Source of the DNA: Gammaproteobacteria bacterium
Lineage (GTDB): Bacteria > Pseudomonadota > Gammaproteobacteria > Chromatiales > Chromatiaceae
NCBI GenBank assembly: GCA_015767355.1
Contig: JADWMH010000003.1
Location: 7,573 to 26,216 of the forward strand
DNA: 18,644 nt
Direction of reading: 5' to 3'
This document shows, in pieces, positions 7,106 to 15,173 of the stretch. Below the pieces are notes generated by a model. The model saw nothing but the letters and a program-made list of their open reading frames with translations. It made no database searches and was not told the origin of the DNA. A program made the position numbers and the translations under genes. Every line of letters begins with the position of its first letter. Positions within the stretch are counted from its first letter, which is position 1.

Positions 7106-9004
7106 ATGTTGCAGCATATTCGAGATAGAGCACAGGGCTGGTTTGCCTATGCGATTGTAATTTTGATCAGTATTCCCTTTGCACTGTGGGGCATTCAGGA
7201 GTATGTGGGCGGAGGCACAGACCCGGTTGTTGCCAAAGTCGGAAAAGTCGAGATTACTCAGCGCAGCATGGAGAGCAGCCTCAACAACTATCGCGCTAAC
7301 CTGCGTCAGCAGTTTGGTGGGAAAATTCCTGAGTTTTTTAATGACGATATGCTGCGCCAGCAAGTGTTGAACGAGATGATCCAGGAAGCACTGCTCACCC
7401 AGCAGGTCGATAATCTCAACATTCGCGCCGGAGACGAGATGGTGAGACAGCAGATCCGCAGTATGCAGGTGTTTCAGCGCGATGGTGTTTTCGACAAGGA
7501 TGAGTATGAGCGCGTGATGAGGTCCCAGGGCCGCAACATCAATGCCTTTACCGAAAATCTGCGCATGAGTCTGGGGACAGAGCTGTTGACCGGCGCTATT
7601 TCCACTTCGGCATTTGTCACCGATGCTGAAATTGACGCTTTGATCCGGCGCAAAAATCAGCAGCGTGTGGTCTCATGGCTATTGATTGATGCTGACAGCT
7701 ACAAGGACCAGATAGAGTTCGGCGATAGCGATATTGAAACCTATTACAACGAAAACAAGCAAAAGTTCCGCCGCCCGGAGCGCGTCAAACTGGAGTATGT
7801 GGAACTCAACCATGCAGCCCTGTCAGCTGATATCAGCGTTGACGTAGAGGCGCTCAGGGCGAGTTATGAAGAGCGGAAGGATGAGTTCAAGAGTCCCGAA
7901 ACACGCACGACACGTCATATATTGATCAAGGTTGGCGGTGATGTCAGCGATGACGACGCCAAAGCCGAGGCGTTAAAGCTGCTTGACGAAATTAAAGCCG
8001 GAGCCGATTTTGCTGAACTGGCCAGAGAGCACTCTGATGACAAGGGCTCCGGATCCAATGGCGGCGATCTTGGCGTTGTAGAACGCGGTATGATGGTCAA
8101 ACCCTTTGAGGATGAGGCATTTGCTCTGCAGCAGGATCAAATCAGTGAACTGGTGCGTTCGCGATTCGGCTATCACATCATCCAGGTGACAAAAATCGAG
8201 GGTGGCGATCTGCAATCTTTTGATGACGTCAAACAACAGCTTGCAGATGAGTTTAAAAAGAGAGAAGCCGATGAACTCTTCGGCGAGAAGTATGACCAGC
8301 TTGCAGAACTCTCGTATGCTGATTCAGGCACGCTGCAGACGGTAGCCGATGCGATTGGCGTCAAGGTCCAGGAGAGTGACTGGGTTCCACGCACAGGAGC
8401 CAGCGGCAAGTTTGCCAATGCAAAAATTATTCAAGCAGCCTTTGGTGATGATGTGCTGAACTCCGGACGCAACAGTGATGTGCTGGAGCTCGAGGACGAC
8501 AACTACATGGTCGTTCGTGTGGCGAATCATGAAGAGGAGACCGCAAAGCCCCTGGATGATGTCAGTGCCGGAATTCGCTCGATTCTGGAAAAAGAGCAGA
8601 CTATAGAACTCACTCAGAAGCGCGCGGACCAGGTATTGAATAAACTCACGCATGAGGGCGGCACTATGGGCGATATTGCGGCGGATGAATCATTAAAACT
8701 CGTACAGGATAAAACAGTGAAACGCACTGGCAACCAGGAGATTGATCCTCAAATTGTCAGTAAAGCCTTCGCGTTTTCACGTCCCGCAGAGGGAAAGAGC
8801 AGCTACGGCAAGGTTGAGCTGGCAAACGGCAGCGTCGCAGTGATTGGCGTCTCTTCCGCCATCGATGGTGACCCGGCTGCACTCACTGCACAAGAGCGTG
8901 ACAGTGAACGTCAAGGCATGGAGGCGGTACGCGGACAAGGTTCACTGGCCGGTTATATCAAACAGTTGCGCGCCGACAGTTCTGTGAAGATAATGAAGAA
9001 CTAA
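7106..9004 (+). CDS. ppiD: PpiD, membrane-anchored periplasmic SurA-like chaperone/PPIase
   Basis: This encodes a protein of 632 residues from the preferred start. A single transmembrane helix near residues 13-31 (WFAYAIVILISIPFALWGI) anchors a large periplasmic part. A SurA-type N-terminal chaperone domain follows. A parvulin-type rotamase domain spans about 267-365, with RHILIKVGG, GGDLGVVERG, AFALQQDQISELV and FGYHIIQVTKIEGG. A C-terminal chaperone-like domain completes it. PpiD helps proteins leaving the Sec translocon to fold. In E. coli its parvulin domain is catalytically poor; activity here cannot be judged by eye. I chose ATG 7106 over an upstream in-frame TTG at 7076 because it puts the short cytoplasmic tail and membrane helix where the family has them. 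TTG 7076 also lies against the terminator. The Shine-Dalgarno sequence is weak. Confidence 0.95.
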   Translation: MLQHIRDRAQGWFAYAIVILISIPFALWGIQEYVGGGTDPVVAKVGKVEITQRSMESSLNNYRANLRQQFGGKIPEFFNDDMLRQQVLNEMIQEALLTQQVDNLNIRAGDEMVRQQIRSMQVFQRDGVFDKDEYERVMRSQGRNINAFTENLRMSLGTELLTGAISTSAFVTDAEIDALIRRKNQQRVVSWLLIDADSYKDQIEFGDSDIETYYNENKQKFRRPERVKLEYVELNHAALSADISVDVEALRASYEERKDEFKSPETRTTRHILIKVGGDVSDDDAKAEALKLLDEIKAGADFAELAREHSDDKGSGSNGGDLGVVERGMMVKPFEDEAFALQQDQISELVRSRFGYHIIQVTKIEGGDLQSFDDVKQQLADEFKKREADELFGEKYDQLAELSYADSGTLQTVADAIGVKVQESDWVPRTGASGKFANAKIIQAAFGDDVLNSGRNSDVLELEDDNYMVVRVANHEEETAKPLDDVSAGIRSILEKEQTIELTQKRADQVLNKLTHEGGTMGDIAADESLKLVQDKTVKRTGNQEIDPQIVSKAFAFSRPAEGKSSYGKVELANGSVAVIGVSSAIDGDPAALTAQERDSERQGMEAVRGQGSLAGYIKQLRADSSVKIMKN

Positions 9005-9010
9005 CTACAA

Positions 9011-9034
9011 AGTTTGCAGTATGCAGTTTGCAGT
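9011..9034. repeat. short direct repeat downstream of ppiD
   Basis: AGTTTGCAGT occurs at 9011-9020 and again at 9025-9034 (14-bp period). It lies just after the ppiD stop and before the palindromic element. A related tract, GCCAACTGCCAACTTT, occurs at 9255-9270 just before gltX. Confidence 0.6.
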
Positions 9035-9061
9035 AAAAACAATAACATTATCGCAGATTAC

Positions 9062-9167
9062 GTAACTGCTCAATAATCCAGTGCGAAGTTGGGTCTGCAT
9101 AGGATGTGCTGAGCTTGCGGAGCGCATCGATCATGCATGATGCGCCTCGCGCCTCTGCACATCCTAT
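9062..9167. repeat. palindromic MITE-like repeat, family B copy 1
   Basis: An 11-bp perfect inverted repeat, ATAGGATGTGC at 9099-9109 and GCACATCCTAT at 9157-9167, encloses a second palindrome (GCGCATC / GATGCGC). An upstream segment GTAACTGCTCAATAATCC (9062-9079) matches copy 2 at 17 of 18 bases and at nearly the same distance from the core (19 versus 20 bp). So the element includes more than the hairpin. The hairpin is followed by TTTTTT at 9171-9176, so this copy may also work as the ppiD terminator. Confidence 0.8.
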
Positions 9168-9290
9168 AAATTTTTTGATCTGCACAGACTATTTGACAGG
9201 TTACCGGATTGCAGCAAAAAGAGTTACACATGGCAAAGACTCGATGAGGCTTTTGCCAACTGCCAACTTTAGGTGGATCCCCATAAAACC

Positions 9291-10694
9291 ATGACCATTC
9301 GCACCAGATTTGCTCCCAGTCCAACAGGTTGCCTGCACGTCGGCGGAGCCCGCACGGCGCTCTTCTCGTGGCTCTATGCGCGCAAACATGGCGGTGATTT
9401 CGTGCTGCGTATCGAAGATACCGACCTGGAACGCTCAACACAGGAGTCAGTCAACGCCATTCTTGAAGGCATGGAGTGGCTGGGGCTCGACTATGATGAG
9501 GGCCCCTTTTTCCAGACAGAGCGTTTTGAACGTTACGAGGAGGTGATCGAGTCGCTCATGATGAAGGGAGTCGCCTACCGCTGCAACTGCAGCAGGGAGC
9601 GTCTCGACAGTCTGCGTGACGAGCAGATGAAGCGCAAGGAGAAACCGCGCTATGATGGCCGCTGCAGAGAGCGTGATATTGCCGGTGACGAGCCTCATGT
9701 GATCCGCTTTCGCAATCCCGACGAAGGCGACGTGGTGGTTGACGACCTCATTCGCGGCAGGATGTTTATCAACAACCGCGAACTCGATGACCTGATCATT
9801 CGCCGTAGCGACGGATCTCCCACCTATAACCTGACCGTGGTGGTGGATGATGCCGATATGAATATCACGCATGTGATTCGCGGCGACGACCATATCAACA
9901 ATACGCCGCGGCAGATCAATATGCTGCAGGCGCTGAATCTTCCGGTTCCGAAATACGCCCATCTGCCGATGATTCTCGGCGACGACGGTGCGCGCCTCTC
10001 CAAGCGTCATGGCGCGGTCAGCGTCATGCAGTACAAAGAGGAGGGTTACCTTCCCGATGCGCTGCTCAACTACCTGGTGCGGCTAGGCTGGTCTCATGGC
10101 GACCAGGAGATTTTTTCCACTGAAGAGATGATCGAACTGTTTGAACTGGAGGGGGTCAACAAGGCGCCGTCCGCCTTCAACACTGAAAAACTGCAGTGGA
10201 TCAATCAGCATTACCTGAAACAGCACGATGCCCGCCATGTTGCGATTCAGCTGGCGCCGCATCTGAATCAGCGAGGCCTCGAGGTCACGGTGGGACATCA
10301 TCTGCAGGCAGTTGTCGAGGCGCAGCGTGAACGCGCACAGACACTCGAAGAGCTTGCTGACATTTCGCTCTTCTACTATCGAGATTTCGATGAATACGAT
10401 GCCAAAGCGGCAAAGCGGGCGCTCAAACCAGAGGCTATTGAGCCATTGAACGCTGTAAAAGCAGCGCTTGCGGAGTTGGATGGCTGGTCGCGAGAGTCCC
10501 TGCATGCCGCCGTTGCAGGCGTGGTTGAGCAGCTTGAAGTTGGCTTTGGCAAGGTGGCCATGCCGCTGCGCATTGCAGTCACAGGCGGCGCGCCCTCGCC
10601 GGACCTGGACCTGACGCTTTCGCTGGTGGGCCGAGAGGCGACGCTACGCCGCATCGACCAGGCAATTGCCGGGATAGAGCGTAGTGCAAGGTAG
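9291..10694 (+). CDS. gltX: glutamate--tRNA ligase (GluRS)
   Basis: This encodes a 467-residue class I aminoacyl-tRNA synthetase that charges tRNA-Glu with glutamate in the cytoplasm. The HIGH-type motif lies in FAPSPTGCLHVGG (7-19), and the KMSKS-type motif is RLSKR (235-239) followed by HG. Cys98, Cys100 and Cys125 match zinc ligands of E. coli GluRS, but the fourth ligand position (His127 there) is Glu here. The anticodon-binding helical region fills the C-terminal third. I chose ATG 9291 over an in-frame GTG at 9273 because MTIRTRFAPSPTG aligns with family N-termini. AGGTGG at 9271-9276 is a distant Shine-Dalgarno candidate for 9291. A full GlnRS gene follows, so there is no need for a misacylating GluRS. 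Confidence 0.96.
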   Translation: MTIRTRFAPSPTGCLHVGGARTALFSWLYARKHGGDFVLRIEDTDLERSTQESVNAILEGMEWLGLDYDEGPFFQTERFERYEEVIESLMMKGVAYRCNCSRERLDSLRDEQMKRKEKPRYDGRCRERDIAGDEPHVIRFRNPDEGDVVVDDLIRGRMFINNRELDDLIIRRSDGSPTYNLTVVVDDADMNITHVIRGDDHINNTPRQINMLQALNLPVPKYAHLPMILGDDGARLSKRHGAVSVMQYKEEGYLPDALLNYLVRLGWSHGDQEIFSTEEMIELFELEGVNKAPSAFNTEKLQWINQHYLKQHDARHVAIQLAPHLNQRGLEVTVGHHLQAVVEAQRERAQTLEELADISLFYYRDFDEYDAKAAKRALKPEAIEPLNAVKAALAELDGWSRESLHAAVAGVVEQLEVGFGKVAMPLRIAVTGGAPSPDLDLTLSLVGREATLRRIDQAIAGIERSAR

Positions 10695-10702
10695 ATAGCT
10701 AC

Positions 10703-10846
10703 GTAACTTCTCAATAATCCCGTCTGTTGTTCGAGGACGTATAGGATGTGTTGAGGAACGAAGCGCATCGACCGTCTTTGATGCGCTTCGCAAGCTCAAC
10801 ACATCCTAATGGGGTGTTGAGCTGTACGGAGCTATTGAGAAATCAC
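10703..10846. repeat. palindromic MITE-like element, family B copy 2
   Basis: A 144-bp element with nested inverted repeats. Imperfect outer ends are GTAACTTCTCAATA at 10703-10716 and TATTGAGAAATCAC at 10833-10846 (11 of 14 complementary). The core arms are perfect over 14 bp: TAGGATGTGTTGAG at 10742-10755 and CTCAACACATCCTA at 10795-10808. The inner arms are CGAAGCGCATC at 10759-10769 and GATGCGCTTCG at 10780-10790. It codes for nothing and lies just before the glnS ribosome-binding region. The architecture is that of a miniature, non-autonomous element or a large REP-type palindrome. Confidence 0.82.
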
Positions 10847-10862
10847 CTTTTAGAGAAGCTAC

Positions 10863-12536
10863 ATGCAACAGCAGAAACCAACAAACTTTATCCGCCAGAT
10901 AATTGATGCCGATCTGGCCAGCGGCAAGCACAGCAGCATAGCGACGCGTTTTCCTCCGGAGCCGAACGGCTATCTGCACATTGGCCACGCCAAGTCGATC
11001 GTATTGAACTTCGGCATTGCAGAGGATTATCGGGGCAGCTGCAACCTGCGCTTTGACGACACCAACCCGCAGAAGGAAGAGGAGGAGTTTGTCGATGCCA
11101 TCGAGCATGATGTCGAATGGCTGGGTTACCACTGGGACAATCTCTACTTCGCCTCCGACTACTTTGAACAGCTGCATGACTTTGCAGTGGAGCTGATCAG
11201 CAAGGGGCTAGCCTATGTGTGCGAGCTCTCAGCCGAAGAGATGCGGGAATATCGCGGCACGCTCACTGAAGCAGGCAGGAACAGCCTCTGGCGTGAGCGC
11301 TCTGTCGAGGAGAATCTCGATCTCTTCGAGCGCATGCGCGCCGGTGAGTTTGAAGACGGCAGCCGGGTATTGCGTGCTAAGATCGACATGGCCAGCCCCA
11401 ACATCAACATGCGTGACCCGGTCATCTACCGCATCCGCAGCGGTCTGATTCATCACCAGACCGGCGACGCCTGGTGTCTCTACCCGATGTATGATTTCAC
11501 CCATCCCATCTCCGATGCGCTGGAGGGGATCACCCACTCGCTGTGTACGCTGGAGTTTGAAGACCACCGTCCGCTGTATGACTGGGTGTTGGACAACATC
11601 ACGATCGACTCTCATCCGCAGCAGATCGAATTTTCACGCCTCAATCTGCAATACACGGTGATGAGCAAGCGCAAGCTGACGCAGCTGGTGGATGACGGTC
11701 TGGTCTCCGGCTGGGATGATCCGCGCTTGCCGACCATCGCCGGGCTGCGCCGTCGTGGTTACACGCCTGCTTCGATTCGGGAATTCTGCAATCGTATTGG
11801 TATCACCAAGGCGGATAACAGCATCGAGATGGGCATGCTCGAGAGCTGCATCCGCGAAGATATGGAGCAATCCGCGCCGCGCCGCATGGCGGTGCTGAAC
11901 CCGCTCAAGGTGGTTATCATCAACTACCCCGAAAATCAGGTGGAACAGCTCTCTGCACCGAATCATCCCAAGGATGAGAGCATGGGCAAGCGCCTGCTGA
12001 CTTTCGACCGGGAACTCTATATCGATCGCAATGACTTCATGGAAGTCGCGCCGAACAGGAAGTTCAAGCGCCTGGTGAGTGGAGGAGAAGTTCGACTGCG
12101 CAACAGCTATGTGATTCGCTGCGAAGAGGTGATCAGGGATGAGCAGGGCGAGATCAGTGAACTGCACTGCAGCTATGATCCCGATACCCTCGGTAAAAAC
12201 CCGCCGGACCGCAAGATCAAGGGCGTCATCCACTGGGTGTCGGCAAAACATGGCGTCAAGGCCGAAGTGCGCCTCTATGACCGTCTCTTCTCGCATCCGG
12301 CGCCGGATGCGGACAAGGAGATCGAAGACTGGAAACACCATCTCAACCCCGAATCCCTGGTGGTGGTTGAATGCGCTATGCTGGAAGCTTCGTTGGGTGA
12401 TTCGCAGCCGGGTGAGCGTTTTCAATTCGAGCGTGAAGGCTACTTCTGCCGTGACAGCGAGAACACCGACAGGCTGGTCATGAACCGCGTCGTCACCCTG
12501 CGTGACTCCTGGGCAAGAATCGAAAATAGGAAATAG
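10863..12536 (+). CDS. glnS: glutamine--tRNA ligase (GlnRS)
   Basis: This encodes a 557-residue class I synthetase that charges tRNA-Gln directly (E. coli GlnRS is 554 aa). The HIGH motif is exact: HIGH at 39-42 within PPEPNGYLHIGHAKS. The KMSKS-type loop MSKRK is at 267-271. The two C-terminal beta-barrel anticodon-binding domains are present (for example RRMAVLNPLKVVIINYP and NPPDRKIKGVIHWVSA). The start follows AGAGAAG at about 6 nt. The gene begins 16 bp after the end of the MITE-like element, so its promoter or leader must lie in or before that element. A direct GlnRS route is typical of gammaproteobacteria and some other lineages. Confidence 0.97.
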   Translation: MQQQKPTNFIRQIIDADLASGKHSSIATRFPPEPNGYLHIGHAKSIVLNFGIAEDYRGSCNLRFDDTNPQKEEEEFVDAIEHDVEWLGYHWDNLYFASDYFEQLHDFAVELISKGLAYVCELSAEEMREYRGTLTEAGRNSLWRERSVEENLDLFERMRAGEFEDGSRVLRAKIDMASPNINMRDPVIYRIRSGLIHHQTGDAWCLYPMYDFTHPISDALEGITHSLCTLEFEDHRPLYDWVLDNITIDSHPQQIEFSRLNLQYTVMSKRKLTQLVDDGLVSGWDDPRLPTIAGLRRRGYTPASIREFCNRIGITKADNSIEMGMLESCIREDMEQSAPRRMAVLNPLKVVIINYPENQVEQLSAPNHPKDESMGKRLLTFDRELYIDRNDFMEVAPNRKFKRLVSGGEVRLRNSYVIRCEEVIRDEQGEISELHCSYDPDTLGKNPPDRKIKGVIHWVSAKHGVKAEVRLYDRLFSHPAPDADKEIEDWKHHLNPESLVVVECAMLEASLGDSQPGERFQFEREGYFCRDSENTDRLVMNRVVTLRDSWARIENRK

Positions 12537-12540
12537 TTTG

Positions 12541-12570
12541 ACCACAGATGCACACAGATAAACACGGATA
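12541..12570. repeat. CACAGATG-type intergenic repeat fragment
   Basis: ACCACAGATGCACACAGATAAACACGGAT-like sequence directly after the glnS stop is built of short near-repeats (CACAGAT, CACAGAT, CACGGAT). This resembles a dispersed intergenic sequence family common in environmental proteobacteria. Only one arm is evident here. The assignment is by recall. Confidence 0.45.
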
Positions 12571-12630
12571 AAAGATGGAGAAGGAGCTGTATCTGTAATT
12601 ATGGACATAGAGAGCCTCTTGCATAACTCC

Positions 12631-12660
12631 GTCATTCCGGCATGTTTTTAGCCGGAATCC
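12631..12660. repeat. GTCATTCCGGC-type palindromic repeat, copy 1
   Basis: ATTCCGGC at 12634-12641 and GCCGGAAT at 12651-12658 form a perfect 8-bp stem with a 9-nt loop. A diverged relative lies at 15929-15958. The stretch 12661-12800 beyond it has no recognisable gene or element apart from a GC-rich patch near 12708-12740. Confidence 0.65.
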
Positions 12661-12805
12661 ATTTTCTCGCTCTTCACAATTTATCCCAAAATCCTCAGAC
12701 CCGTAGGGCGTCAGCCTGCGCATTGCGCCGCATGGCGTATCATTTCTATCGTTGTCACATAATCATCTCTGCTTGCTTCCTTGAGTCATTTTTTCACAAA
12801 TAGCA

Positions 12806-12833
12806 TTGACAATCCACATATAGTGTTTATTAT
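12806..12833 (+). promoter_or_regulatory. sigma70-type promoter of nrdJa
   Basis: A perfect TTGACA at 12806-12811, a 16-bp spacer, then TATTAT at 12828-12833. The leader would be about 85 nt. Both NrdR-like boxes overlap or closely flank these elements, as expected for a repressed promoter. Confidence 0.6.
12811..12826 (+). promoter_or_regulatory. NrdR box 1 (upstream)
   Basis: A 16-bp site ending in ATATAGTGT matches the NrdR consensus (acaCwAtATaTwGtgt) at 12 of 16 positions by eye. The right half is essentially perfect. It sits in the -35/-10 spacer. Confidence 0.6.
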
Positions 12834-12842
12834 TATAAAAAA

Positions 12843-12858
12843 GCACAATATATAGAAA
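12843..12858 (+). promoter_or_regulatory. NrdR box 2 (downstream)
   Basis: GCACAATATATAGAAA matches the NrdR consensus at 12 of 16 positions by eye. The left half and centre are essentially perfect. It starts exactly 32 bp after box 1, about three helical turns, which is the usual spacing of NrdR box pairs. It covers the likely transcription start. Confidence 0.62.
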
Positions 12859-12925
12859 ACATTCCAATTGCTTCAGGACAAGAGCTTAAAAGCCAACTGC
12901 AGCAACCACCCGGGAGGAGCCATCA

Positions 12926-15061
12926 ATGACCACGAGAAACATCGCCAGGATCCATGATTCAGCAGAGAACCGGCAGCCAATTCCGCTGCAGCCGGCCTCG
13001 CTGGATATCTGGGATAAAAAATACCGCCTCAAGAGCATGCAGGGGGAGGTCATCGATGAAACCCTCGATGATACCTGGCAGCGTGTCGCCAGGGCGTTGG
13101 CCGAAGTTGAAGAGAGCGAAGAGAAACGCGCTTACTGGTATGCACAATTCCTGTGGGCGCTGAAAAACGGCGCCATTCCCGCTGGCCGCATTATCTCCAA
13201 CGCCGGCGCACTGCAGCACAAGCCTGCCACCAGCACTATCAACTGCACGGTTTCCGCAACACTCCCTGACTCCATGGACGGTATTCTGACGACGCTGCAC
13301 AAGGCGGGTTTGACGCTCAAGGCAGGCTGTGGAATTGGTTATGAATTCTCTACACTGCGTCCTAAGGGGGCCTATGTCAGCGGCGCAGGTGCGCGCACTT
13401 CCGGGCCGCTCTCGTTCATGGATATCTTCGATGCCATGTGTTTCACCATCTCTTCCGCCGGCGGAAGACGCGGTGCACAGATGGCGACATTTGATATCTC
13501 GCATCCGGACATCATGGATTTCATCAGGGTAAAACGTGAAGACGGCCGCCTGCGGCAGTTCAACCTCTCCTGCCTGATTACCGACGAGTTCATGCAGGCG
13601 GTGAAAGATGATCAGCAATGGAAGCTACTGTTCCCCGCCACGGAGCATGAGGTTGAGTCAGATGAGTACAGTATTATCTGGCGTCACTGGCCCCTCAGGG
13701 AGGGTTACATCGCCAATGACAAGGGGGAGATTGCCTGCCGCGTCTATGAAACCATCCCCGCCAGACGGCTGTGGAATCAGATCATGGCATCCACCTATGA
13801 CTATGCGGAACCCGGTTTTATTCTCATCGACAAGGTCAATGAGATGAACAACAACTGGTTTTGCGAGGAAATTCGCGCCACCAACCCATGCGGAGAGCAG
13901 CCATTACCGCCATTCGGGGCCTGCCTGCTGGGCTCGATCAACCTGACAACTTTTATCGAGCATCCATTTACCAGCGAGGCAGCATTTGACTGGCCGCGTT
14001 TCCGCGAGGTGGTGGCGATTTTCTCACGCATGCTGGATAACGTCGTCGAGATCAACGGCCTGCCGCTGCAGCAGCAGCGTGACGAGATCATGCGAAAACG
14101 CCGCCATGGCATGGGCTTTCTGGGTCTTGGCTCAGCATGCACCATGCTGAAGATGAAATACGGCAGTCCTGATTCACTGCAATTCACCGAGCGTGTTGCG
14201 AGGGAGATGGCGGAGCAGGGGTGGCTCACCGGTATCGAACTGGCGAAAGAGAAGGGGCCTGCGCCGCTGCTGACGGAGAGCTTCGTGGTGACAGCCGAGA
14301 TGCTTGCCGCGCGTCCCGAAATGGTGAACGATGGCGTCAAGCCTGGAGACAAAATCAGTGCTTCAATACTGATGGCGAAATACAGCCGCTACATGCAGCA
14401 GTTCCCGTCAGAGATTTCGGATGCGATATGTAAACATGGCTGTCGTTATACCCATCACAGCTCCATCGCTCCCACGGGCACCATCAGTCTCTCGCTGGGA
14501 AACAATGCAAGCAATGGCATCGAACCATCATTTGCGCACAGCTACAGCCGCAACATCATTCGAGAAGGTAGAAAATGCAAGCAGAAGGTCGATGTGCTCT
14601 CTTACGAACTGCTGGCCTACCGCGAGCTTGTCGATGCCGATGCAGACCCTTCCGCCAGCGATGGCAAGCACCAGCTGCCTGGCTATTTCATTACTGCCGA
14701 TGATGTCACGCCCACGCAGCATGTCGATGTCCAGGCGGCTGCGCAGAAGTGGATCGACTCCTCGATCTCCAAGACTGCCAACGTTCCCTCGGACTATCCA
14801 TTCGAGACATTCGAGGATATCTATATGTATGCCTACGAGAAGGGGCTCAAGGGGTGCACCACCTTCCGCTTCAACCCGCAGGCCTTCCAGGGTGTGCTGG
14901 TCAAGGAGCAGGATCTCGCCAACACTAGCTATCGTTTCACCCTGGAAAACGGTGAAAACGTCGAGTTCAAAGGCAATGAGGAGGTCGACTACGACGGCGA
15001 AGTTCACACCGCCGCGAATCTTTACGACGCCCTCAAGGAGGGCTACTATGGGCGCCTGTGA
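12926..15061 (+). CDS. nrdJ: adenosylcobalamin-dependent ribonucleotide reductase, catalytic subunit (class II, NrdJa)
   Basis: This encodes a 711-residue class II reductase that converts ribonucleotides to deoxyribonucleotides with a thiyl radical generated from coenzyme B12. It needs no oxygen and no radical-carrying partner. The active site is readable: Cys107 (TINCTVS) and Cys333 (FGACLLGSINL) as the reducible pair, and Cys322 as the radical cysteine in NPCGE, with Asn320 and Glu324 beside it. The loop APTGTIS at 515-521 is the phosphate-binding signature. The protein ends in YYGRL without the usual C-terminal cysteine pair. That tail is supplied by the next gene, as in the split NrdJa/NrdJb of Pseudomonas aeruginosa. 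A strong Shine-Dalgarno sequence (GGGAGGAG) precedes the ATG. Tandem NrdR-like boxes indicate NrdR control. I see no cobalamin riboswitch. Confidence 0.95.
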   Translation: MTTRNIARIHDSAENRQPIPLQPASLDIWDKKYRLKSMQGEVIDETLDDTWQRVARALAEVEESEEKRAYWYAQFLWALKNGAIPAGRIISNAGALQHKPATSTINCTVSATLPDSMDGILTTLHKAGLTLKAGCGIGYEFSTLRPKGAYVSGAGARTSGPLSFMDIFDAMCFTISSAGGRRGAQMATFDISHPDIMDFIRVKREDGRLRQFNLSCLITDEFMQAVKDDQQWKLLFPATEHEVESDEYSIIWRHWPLREGYIANDKGEIACRVYETIPARRLWNQIMASTYDYAEPGFILIDKVNEMNNNWFCEEIRATNPCGEQPLPPFGACLLGSINLTTFIEHPFTSEAAFDWPRFREVVAIFSRMLDNVVEINGLPLQQQRDEIMRKRRHGMGFLGLGSACTMLKMKYGSPDSLQFTERVAREMAEQGWLTGIELAKEKGPAPLLTESFVVTAEMLAARPEMVNDGVKPGDKISASILMAKYSRYMQQFPSEISDAICKHGCRYTHHSSIAPTGTISLSLGNNASNGIEPSFAHSYSRNIIREGRKCKQKVDVLSYELLAYRELVDADADPSASDGKHQLPGYFITADDVTPTQHVDVQAAAQKWIDSSISKTANVPSDYPFETFEDIYMYAYEKGLKGCTTFRFNPQAFQGVLVKEQDLANTSYRFTLENGENVEFKGNEEVDYDGEVHTAANLYDALKEGYYGRL

Positions 15062-15075
15062 AACATCCGCATTAC

Positions 15076-15105
15076 ATAGGATGCTGCTGAGGAACGAAGC
15101 GCATC
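15076..15105. repeat. half-unit of family B repeat in the nrdJa-nrdJb gap
   Basis: ATAGGATGCTGCTGAGGAACGAAGCGCATC-like sequence matches the left arm of family B copy 2 (10741-10769), with small differences near TGTG/TGCTG. No right arm follows, so it is a solo half. Confidence 0.7.
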
Positions 15106-15118
15106 TTACAACAGAAAC

Positions 15119-15149
15119 GTAGGGTGCAATAAGCTCCGCAGATTGCACC
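15119..15149. repeat. GGTGCAAT palindromic repeat
   Basis: GGTGCAAT at 15123-15130 and ATTGCACC at 15142-15149 form a perfect 8-bp inverted repeat around an 11-nt spacer. It sits between the half-unit above and the nrdJb Shine-Dalgarno sequence. Together the two elements fill the 112-bp gap within the presumed operon. Confidence 0.65.
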
Positions 15150-15173
15150 GCAGCAGCTTTCGAGGATAACCAA

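Noticed and set aside
9193..9229. TTGACA at 9193-9198 as a gltX promoter
   Set aside because: There is no -10-like hexamer at 16-18 bp. The nearest candidate TTACAC is 25 bp away.
9273..9290. Upstream GTG start for gltX adding 6 residues
   Set aside because: The extra residues MDPHKT do not fit GluRS N-termini, and AGGTGG overlaps the GTG itself. ATG 9291 aligns with the family.
11634..12635. A 333-codon open frame on the - strand opposite glnS
   Set aside because: It is antisense to well-conserved GlnRS coding sequence. It begins in repeat DNA and shows no recognisable domain.
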